Part shown: piece by piece, positions 57,917 through 64,000 of the stretch
Position numbering within the stretch: position 1 is the stretch's first letter
Layout: the number at the start of each line of letters is the position of its first letter
From: CAIWHR01 sp963809965
GTDB taxonomy: Bacteria > Pseudomonadota > Gammaproteobacteria > Burkholderiales > Casimicrobiaceae
Assembly (NCBI GenBank): GCA_963809965.1
Contig: CAWELU010000053.1
Coordinates: forward strand, 62,001 to 126,000
Length of the DNA stretch: 64,000 bases
Direction: 5' to 3'
Position numbers and translations under genes: made by a program
The notes under the pieces: generated by a model
The model's database searches: none
Told to the model about the DNA's origin: nothing
The model's input: the letters and a program-made list of their open reading frames with translations, nothing else

Positions 57917-58570
57917 GGCAGCAGCGCGACTCGCTGGCCCGGCACGCTCCTGCCGCTCGCGCCAATCGCCGCCAGATCGAGCCGCGCCTTCACCGCCGGC
58001 CATTCCGCATCGATGATCGAATAGCTCGCCGTGTTGCGCAAGCTGCCGTCGGGCATGATCCGGTGATGGCGCAGGATGCCGTCGAGCTTCGCGCCCAGCC
58101 GCTCGATCGCCCTGCGCGACTGCAGGTTCTTCTCGTGCGTGCGGAGGTCGACGGCGATGCAGTCGCAGCGTCTCGAACGCGTGCTCGAGCATCAGGTACT
58201 TGGCCTCGGTGTTGATCGCCGTGCGCTGCGACCGACCGCGCGAGCCAGGTCGTGCCGATCTCGAGCCGGCGGTGCGACGCCTCGATGTTCATGTAGCGCG
58301 TGGTGCCGACGCAATTGCCGCTTGCCCGATCGATCGTGACCCAACGGCATCGACACGCCGGCGTCGAGCTCGTCCAGGGCCTGGTCGACGTAGGTGCGCA
58401 TCGCCTCAGGGCGCGGGATGGTCGTCAGCTTCGACTCCCACAGTTGCGCCGTCGGCCGCTGCGGTTGCGAGCGCGGCAGCGATCGCCGCGGCGTGCTCTC
58501 GCACCATCGGCTCGAGCCGGACGTGGCGACCTTCGAGCGTCACCGGTTCGACAAGGCGGGGGCGTGCCAT
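57910..58570 (-). CDS. GNAT acetyltransferase, RimJ/RimL type (several frame breaks)
   Basis: This protein of about 220 residues starts MARPRLVEPVTLEGRHVRLEPM at 58570. Joined across at least four frame changes (near 58435, 58325, 58235 and 58160) it shows the acetyltransferase pattern RYMNIEASHRRLEIGTTWL, KYLMLEHAFETL and EKNLQSRRAIERLGAKLDGI, where the last block is the acetyl-CoA loop region. The stop at 57910 overlaps the VWA gene start. The substrate is unknown. Confidence 0.78.
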
Positions 58571-58611
58571 GACCGTGCCAACCCGGGTCGGGACCGGCCC
58601 CGACCGGCGGT

Positions 58612-59455
58612 TCACCTTCCCGCCCGCGCCATGAACGCGACGCGCTCGAACAGGTGCACGTCCTGCTCGTTCTTGAGGAGCGCCCCGTGCAGCGGCGGGA
58701 TCAGGACCTTCTTGTCGCTGCTCTTCAGCGCCTCGGGCGGAATGTCCTCGGCGAGCAGGAGCTTCAACCAGTCGAGGAGCTCGGAGGTCGACGGCTTCTT
58801 CTTCAATCCCGGCACCTCGCGCAGGTTGAAGAACACCTCCAGCGCCTCGGCGAGCAGCGTCTTCTTCAAGCCCGGGAAATGGACGTCGACGATCCGCGTC
58901 ATCGTCTCGCGGTCGGGGAAGCGGATGTAGTGAAAGAAGCAGCGGCGCAGGAAGGCGTCCGGCAGCTCCTTCTCGTTGTTCGACGTGATGACGACGAGCG
59001 GCCGGTGCCGCGCGCGGATCGGTCTGCTGCGTCTCGTAGACGTAGAACTCCATCCGGTCGAGCTCGCGCAGGAGGTCGTTGGGGAACTCGATGTCGGCCT
59101 TGTCGACCTCGTCGATCAGCACCACCGCCGGCGCCGGCGCCTCGAACGCCTCCCACAGCACGCCGCGCTTGATGTAGTGGGCGATGTCGCCGACATGCTC
59201 GTCGCCCAGTTGCGAATCGCGCAGCCGCGACACCGCGTCGTATTCGTAGAGTCCCTGCTGGGCCTTGGTCGTCGACTTGATGTGCCACTGCAGCAGCGGC
59301 CGCGACAGCGCACGCGCGACCTCCTCGGCGAGCATCGTCTTGCCGGTGCCGGGCTCGCCCTTGACGAGCAGCGGCCGCTCGAGCGCGATCGCCGCGTTGA
59401 CGGCGAGCATCAGGTCGGGGGTGGCGACGTAGGTGTCGGTGCCTTCGAAGCGCAT
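58612..59455 (-). CDS. MoxR-family AAA+ ATPase (frame-interrupted)
   Basis: This ATPase starts MRFEGTDTYVATPDLMLAVN at 59455. Walker A is GEPGTGKT (residues 33-40) and Walker B is VVLIDEVDKAD. A frame change near 59020 leads to the C-terminal lid domain with DVHFPGLKKTLLAEALEVFF and the end VAFMARAGR at 58612. It forms a MoxR-VWA pair with the gene at 56744, a combination used in maturation of metalloenzymes. Which enzyme it serves here is not shown. Confidence 0.88.
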
Positions 59456-59485
59456 GGGAAAAGTTCCGGATCGAAAGGGATGATG

Positions 59486-59920
59486 TTAGCCGAAAATCGC
59501 CGCCGCCGAATCGCTGGCGCGCGTCGCGGCAACGACGCGGAGCATTTCGGACCGGTTACCCAACGGCAATTGTCCGCGATCCCTTCCCCATCTACCCCAT
59601 TGCCCATGCAACAACCAGAGCGCAAGCATGCCTGCCGCCAGCGTCTTCGGCGTGCTGTGCGTGACGTATGCGACGGCGGCCGCCAGGACCGCAGCAAGCA
59701 CCTTCGGCTGCGCCCACGCGGGGGCGCCGAGCGGCGGGACCGACGATCAGCGGCAGGATCAACGCGGTGAGCATCGCCGCCGGCACGAACTTGAGCGACC
59801 GCGCGAGCCACGGCGGGCATCGACCGCCGCCCGAAGAGCCGCAATGAACGACAGGCGCGACAGGTAGTTGAGCGCGCCGACTGCGAGGATGACGAACCAG
59901 AGCTTCAGCGCGCCTTCCAT
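59486..59920 (-). CDS. azlD: AzlD-type branched-chain amino acid exporter subunit (frame-interrupted)
   Basis: This small four-helix membrane protein starts MEGALKLWFVILAVGALNYLSR at 59920. After frame changes near 59840 and 59710 it continues with FVPAAMLTALILPLIV and VLAAVLAAAVAYVTHSTPKTLAAG. It overlaps the end of the azlC gene, as usual for this exporter pair. Substrates may be branched-chain or other amino acids. The C-terminal ~30 residues look atypical and may reflect another indel. Confidence 0.7.
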
Positions 59921-60618
59921 CGTTCCCGCGCGAGGTCGGCGAGCGTGCCGGCGACGATCCCGATCACGCCGGCCACGATCAGGTTGAGCTTCATCGGCAG
60001 CGCCGCCGAGCGCGAGCACGAAGCTGCCGGCGGCGACGGCGGCAACGATCGGCCGGCAGATCGCGCAACACCGGTGCGACCAGCGCGATGAAGCACAACG
60101 GCACCGCGAACTCGAGCGACCACGACTGCCGGGATCACGTTGCCGAGCAGAAAACCGACGGCGTTGGTGAGCTGCCACATGATCCACAAGGCGCCCGCCG
60201 CCTCCCAGGAAATGGAGCGCGCCGCCGCGCGGGTCGTGCGTGGCGGAGAAGCGGCGAATCGACGCCGCGAACGCCTGGTCCGTCAGCAGGAATGCGAGGC
60301 CATTCTGCCAGCGCGTCGGCAGCGGCCGGAAATATGGGCGCCATCGCCGCGCTGTACATCAGGAAACGCAATCCGGCACCAGAGCAGGTGACGATGATGA
60401 CCGCAAGCGGGGCCCCATCCGCATAAAGCTGTACGGCGAGAATCTGCGCCGCGCCCGAGAAGATGATCAGCGCTCATGCCGAGCGCACCGAAGAAGTCGA
60501 TGCCGGCCGCCGCTGCCCCGACGCCACACACAAGCCCGAACGGGACGAGCCCGATGCAGGCGGGAAGCATCTCGACGAAGCCCTCGCGAAAGTCCGGCGA
60601 GGAGAGGGTGCGGCGCAT
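59905..60618 (-). CDS. azlC: AzlC-type branched-chain amino acid exporter subunit (several frame breaks)
   Basis: This is the larger subunit of the AzlCD exporter. From ATG 60618 it reads MRRTLSSPDFREGFVEMLPACIGLVPFGLVCGV, which is typical. Frame changes near 60470, 60325, 60235 and 60040 separate recognisable helices: FLMYSAAMAPIF, LWIMWQLTNAVGFLLGNVIP and LNLIVAGVIGIVAGTLAD. It overlaps azlD. Damage is heavier than elsewhere but matches the indel pattern of the window. Confidence 0.7.
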
Positions 60619-60806
60619 GCGGCGGCGACAGGTGCGGGGAGCGGAATACGGCAGCGAGCGAGAGTCGGCCACCAACGTGGCAGGCGAACGCGATGGTGCG
60701 CACGCTCTCCGTAACGTGGATCGGGGCCGGAAGACGACCCAAAACCCGTTCGCGCTCCCCGTCCGAAAGGCGCAATTGTCTCAGCATTCCCGCACCATCG
60801 ATCGGC

Positions 60807-60812
60807 TATAAT
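60807..60812 (+). promoter_or_regulatory. Putative -10 element
   Basis: TATAAT in the context CGGCTATAATCGCG is a perfect sigma-70 -10 hexamer, notable in such GC-rich DNA. It lies about 143 bases before the secreted-protein gene at 60955. No good -35 is visible at the usual distance. The 336-base divergent gap 60619-60954 holds nothing else I can support. Confidence 0.4.
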
Positions 60813-60954
60813 CGCGCGCCGAGCCGAGGACGCCCTTCCCGCGGGGCGGCCCGGAGTCCTCGCAGACGCCGGGAATACAATCGCGCCCCCGCTGTTTGAC
60901 GTACTCGCTCGGGTCCGCGTGTCGACGGGCCGGGCTCCAAACCTGGAGGAAGGA

Positions 60955-61619
60955 ATGAAGCTTCGTACGATCGGACTCCTCACGTCCGCGGCCATTGCTG
61001 CCGTTGCAGTTTCCAATGGCGTGCTGGCGCAGCAGTCGAGCATGTCGTTCTTCGTGACCAGCGTGGGCTCCGGCAAGGGCGCGGATTTCGGCGGGCTCGC
61101 CGGCGCCGACAAGCACTGCCAGACCCTCGCCGCCGCCGCAGGCGCCGGGAACAAGACCTGGCACGCGTATCTGAGCGCGTCCGCATCGGGGTCGTCCCCC
61201 GCGGTCAACGCGCGTGATCGCATCGGCAAGGGCCCGTGGCAGAACGCCAAGGGTGTCGTCATCGCGAAGGACGTCGCGGAACTGCACGGGACGAACAACC
61301 TCACCAAACAGACCGCGCTCACGGAAAAGGGGGCCGTCGTCAATGGTCGCGGCGACTCGCCGAACCAGCACGACATCCTGACGGGAACTCAGCCCGACGG
61401 CACCGCCGTTCGCGGGCTCCGACGACACGACCTGCGGCAACTGGACCAAGAGCGGCAACGGATGGTTCGGCCATCGTCGGCCATCACGATCGCACGGGGC
61501 TCGACACCAGCCCGCCGGCGTTGTCGTGGAATTCGTCGCACCCGACGCGCGGGTGCAGCGACGACGGGCTGAAATCCACAGGCGGCGCGGGGTACCTCTA
61601 CTGCTTCGCCGTGAACTGA
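60955..61619 (+). CDS. Secreted protein of unknown function (frame-interrupted)
   Basis: The start MKLRTIGLLTSAAIAAVAVSNGVLA is a clear signal peptide preceded by GGAGGAAGGA. The mature part contains FFVTSVGSGKGADFGGLAGADKHCQTLA and KTWHAYLSAS, a pattern I know from a family of periplasmic, lectin-like proteins of bacteria. A frame change near 61415 precedes the cysteine-containing DDTTCGNW segment, and another precedes the C-terminus GAGYLYCFAVN. The role is unknown. Confidence 0.72.
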
Positions 61620-61792
61620 GCGGGGCGCGGTCGGCGGTTGCGTCGCCGCGATGATGCGCAAGCCCGGAGCGAGCGAGTGACGGGGCACTCGCCTGATCCG
61701 GGCGCCCTTTCAGGCGGTAGGCACGCGCTTCAGTTGCTTCTTGGCCGGCCGCTGAGCACACTGGCGCAGGATGGCCTGTTGGAAGGAGATCC

Positions 61793-62592
61793 ATGGACCT
61801 GCCCGTCAACCACTTCAAGCGTGCCATCGCCTCCGAGCGGACCCCCGTCGGTGTCTGGCTCAGCGGCGCGGGGCCGGCGGCCGCGGAAGCGCTTGGCTGC
61901 GCCGGCTACGATTTCCTGGTTGTCGACATGGAGCACGCGCCGCTCGACGTGCCGCAGATGATCGGCATCCTGCGCACGCTGGCGGGCACGCCCGCGCAGG
62001 CCGTCGTGCGCCCGCCGTGGAATGACTTCGTGATGGTCAAGCGCCTGCTGGACGCAGGCGCGCAAACGCTGCTGTTCCCTTTCGTGCAGAACGCCGACGA
62101 AGCGCGGCGCGCCGTAGCTGCCACGCGCTATCCGCCAGAGGGCCTACGCGGCGTTGCTGGCACGCATCGCGCGAGCCGATTCGGCCTGGTCGACGATTAC
62201 CTCAAGCGCGCCGACAGCGAGATCTGCGTGATCGTGCAGATCGAGACACTGACCGCCTTCGAACGGCTTGCGGAAATTGCTGCGGTGCCGGGTGTCGACT
62301 CGATCTTCATCGGGCCCGCCGACCTCTCGGCGTCGATGGGTTTCCTCGGCGCGGCGGGCAACCCCGCCGTCCAGGAAAAGCTCGCCGCCGGCGCCAAGCT
62401 GTGCCGCCAGCTCGGCAAGCCCTGCGGCATCGTCGGCGCGAATCCGGACATGGTGCGCAAGTTCCTCGACTACGGTTTCTCGTGGGTCGCCATGGGCTCC
62501 GACATGAGCCTGATGGTCGGACGCGCGCAGGAATACCTCGCCAAATTGCGCGGCACCATTCCCCGGCCGACAAGTCGCAGGCCTCGTACTGA
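61793..62592 (+). CDS. HpcH/HpaI family aldolase (frame-interrupted near the end)
   Basis: This class II, metal-dependent aldolase of the 2-keto-3-deoxy acid type starts MDLPVNHFKRAIASERTPVGVWLSG. Active-site blocks are DFLVVDMEHAPLD, VQIETLTAFERL (metal-binding Glu) and FIGPADLSASMG (metal-binding Asp). A frame change near 62555 leads to the tail PADKSQASY. The aldolase, lactonase and glucosidase genes in a row suggest sugar-acid catabolism. Confidence 0.9.
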
Positions 62593-62789
62593 ACATCGAA
62601 GCGCCGACCGATTGCGAAAGTCGACGGCGTACGCTGCGCGGATCGAAGCGCGCAACCGCTGGCAATTCGGCAAGCCCGATCCGGCCTGCCGAGCATTCGA
62701 TACGCATTGGGCGCCGGGGTGCGCGTTTCTCCAATCCGGGCAGCGTTTTCTTGTACGATGATGCCGCGTCTCGCCGTTCCCATACCCAC

Positions 62790-63680
62790 GTGAACCAGAT
62801 CGCCACTGTCTCGCCGTTTCGCTGCGTGCTCGATGCGCGGGCGAGCCTCGGCGAATGCCCCGTCTGGTCGCCGTCCGAGCGCGTGCTTTACTGGGTCGAC
62901 ATCAATGCGCCTGCGCTCAATCGCTTCGACCCCGCGACCGGCGCGAACCGCGTCATGCCCATGCCCGAGTCGATCGGCTGTTTCGCGCTGCGCGAACGCG
63001 GGGGATTCGTCGTCGCTCTGCGCGGTGGCTTCTGGTTCGCGCGGCCCGACGGCACACTCGATTCGAAGATCGCCGATGCCCCGTACGATCCCGCGCATCA
63101 TCGCTTCAACGACGGGCGCTGCGACCCGCAGGGACGATTTCTCGCGGGAACAATGAACGAGGCGCGGGACGCGAACACAGCGGGACTCTGGCGGCTCGAT
63201 CCGGACGGCTCGCTTTCGCCGGTGCTCGGCGACCTGATGATCTCCAACGGACTCGCTTTTTCTCCGGATGGCGGCACGATGTACCACACCGACACGCCGA
63301 CGCTCGCCATCCGCGCATTCGACTACGACGCCCGGACGGGAACGCCCACCAATCCGCGCGTGTTCGCCCGGTTCACCGAGGAGACCGACCGGCCCGACGG
63401 CGCCGCGGTCGACAGCGAGGGCTGCTACTGGATCGCGCTCTACCGGGGCGGCAGGGTGCTGCGTCTCGCGCCTTCGGGTCGCGTGCTCGACGCGTTCCCC
63501 GTTGCGGCGATGTGTCCGACGATGTGTGCGTTCGGCGGTCCCGATCTCAGGACGCTCTATGTAACCAGTGCCAGGCAACAGCGCGGCGAGGACGAGCTTC
63601 GTCGCTTGCCGCAATCGGGCGGGTTGTTCGCGATGGCAGTCGACGTTCCGGGGCGCCCCGAACCGGCATTCGCCGGTTGA
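62790..63680 (+). CDS. SMP-30/gluconolactonase family lactonase
   Basis: This six-bladed beta-propeller enzyme opens sugar lactones. It is intact at 296 residues from GTG 62790. Metal ligands sit in ASLGECPVW (Glu), LMISNGLAFSPDG (Asn) and DRPDGAAVDSEGCYW (Asp). It lies between an aldolase and a glucosidase, consistent with uronate or aldonate breakdown. The exact lactone is not predictable. Confidence 0.9.
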   Translation: MNQIATVSPFRCVLDARASLGECPVWSPSERVLYWVDINAPALNRFDPATGANRVMPMPESIGCFALRERGGFVVALRGGFWFARPDGTLDSKIADAPYDPAHHRFNDGRCDPQGRFLAGTMNEARDANTAGLWRLDPDGSLSPVLGDLMISNGLAFSPDGGTMYHTDTPTLAIRAFDYDARTGTPTNPRVFARFTEETDRPDGAAVDSEGCYWIALYRGGRVLRLAPSGRVLDAFPVAAMCPTMCAFGGPDLRTLYVTSARQQRGEDELRRLPQSGGLFAMAVDVPGRPEPAFAG

Positions 63681-63721
63681 GGCACACATTGCCGGACGAG
63701 CCCTGACGCGCAACTCCGGTC

Positions 63722-64000
63722 ATGCAATTCGACGCCACCGCGTTCCTTCGTCTCGATGCGCCGCAGAGCCTCGGCGCAACGGGCTCCGGTGCCGCGTTTG
63801 CAACCTCCACCGGCGACGTGCTGGAAGTGACCTGTTACGGCCCCGGCGTGTTTCGATTGCGCGCAGGGCCGAACACCCGACCCGATTATGGTTTGGTGAC
63901 GGGAAGGGCCAAAGCCTGCGTCGTTGCGCGCGGTGACGACGGCACCTGGACGTTCACCGCCGGTGATTGCACGCTAGAAATCGCCGGCGGCCCGCTCACC
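63722..64000 (+). CDS. Glycoside hydrolase family 31 protein, N-terminal part
   Basis: The frame opens at ATG 63722 and runs off the window. The 93 visible residues (MQFDATAFLRLDAPQSLG onward) include GPGVFRLRAGPNTRPDYGLV, typical of the N-terminal beta-sandwich of GH31 alpha-glucosidases. The catalytic barrel lies outside. It starts 41 bases after the lactonase and is probably cotranscribed. Confidence 0.75.
   Translation, partial: MQFDATAFLRLDAPQSLGATGSGAAFATSTGDVLEVTCYGPGVFRLRAGPNTRPDYGLVTGRAKACVVARGDDGTWTFTAGDCTLEIAGGPLT

Noticed and set aside
1..64000. tRNA, rRNA or CRISPR arrays
   Set aside because: I saw no cloverleaf-like segment, no rRNA sequence and no regularly spaced direct repeats.

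Overview
The window is high-GC DNA from a denitrifying or nitrate-respiring betaproteobacterium. A Burkholderiales-type assignment is likely: two copies of a GC-rich intergenic repeat (core GCCCCCGAGGGGGC) resemble one I know from that order, and the gene families and codon bias fit. Almost everything here concerns respiration. Many genes have their reading frame interrupted by what look like 1-base indels (more than 45 in 64 kb, in conserved housekeeping genes too). I read these as assembly or base-calling errors rather than pseudogenes. Coordinates of broken genes are given as the span of the intact gene.

Layout. 1-8036 is the 3' part of the complex I operon (nuoG end, nuoH-N). 8079-8559 (-) is a stand-alone cyclic-nucleotide-binding-domain protein. 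8866-16595 is a complete Na+-NQR operon (nqrA-F) with a CBS-domain gene, the flavin transferase apbE and the maturation factor nqrM. 16617-20631 (-) is a polyamine-type ABC transporter. 20838-21493 (-) is a YecA/UPF0149 protein. 21742-22434 is a DNR-type regulator. 22664-35343 is a nitrate respiration cluster: a small unknown gene, narK, narGHJI, a parvulin-type isomerase and a narK1-narK2 fusion. 35457-37962 (-) holds ybiB, a DUF2249 gene and ctaA.

38199-42582 encodes a CuA-type heme-copper enzyme with ctaB and senC. Its catalytic subunit lacks the cross-linked tyrosine of oxygen reductases, so it is more likely an sNOR/eNOR-like NO reductase. 42856-47042 holds two cytochrome b6-like proteins with different soluble redox modules: one fused to [2Fe-2S] ferredoxin plus FAD/NAD(P) reductase, the other to 2x[4Fe-4S] plus an MvhD-like domain. 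This is the best candidate for an under-described system. 47553-50081 adds a second, orphan heme-copper catalytic subunit and a second CtaA-like protein.

50088-54708 (-) has a quinone reductase-like MDR protein, DUF2237, and nrdG plus a class III ribonucleotide reductase whose glycyl-radical tail is a separate 63-residue gene. 55105-64000 is more ordinary: a PCuAC copper chaperone, a fructosamine kinase-like gene, a VWA/GNAT/MoxR group, azlCD, a secreted protein, an HpcH/HpaI aldolase, an SMP-30 lactonase and the start of a GH31 glucosidase.

Six TTGAY-N4-RTCAA-like palindromes lie before nqrA, the narK region, the DUF2249 gene, the NOR-like operon, the cytochrome b fusion operon and nrdD. 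With the DNR regulator nearby they suggest one low-oxygen/NO regulon covering nitrate reduction, NO handling, quinone/NAD(P)H redox balance and anaerobic DNA precursor synthesis.
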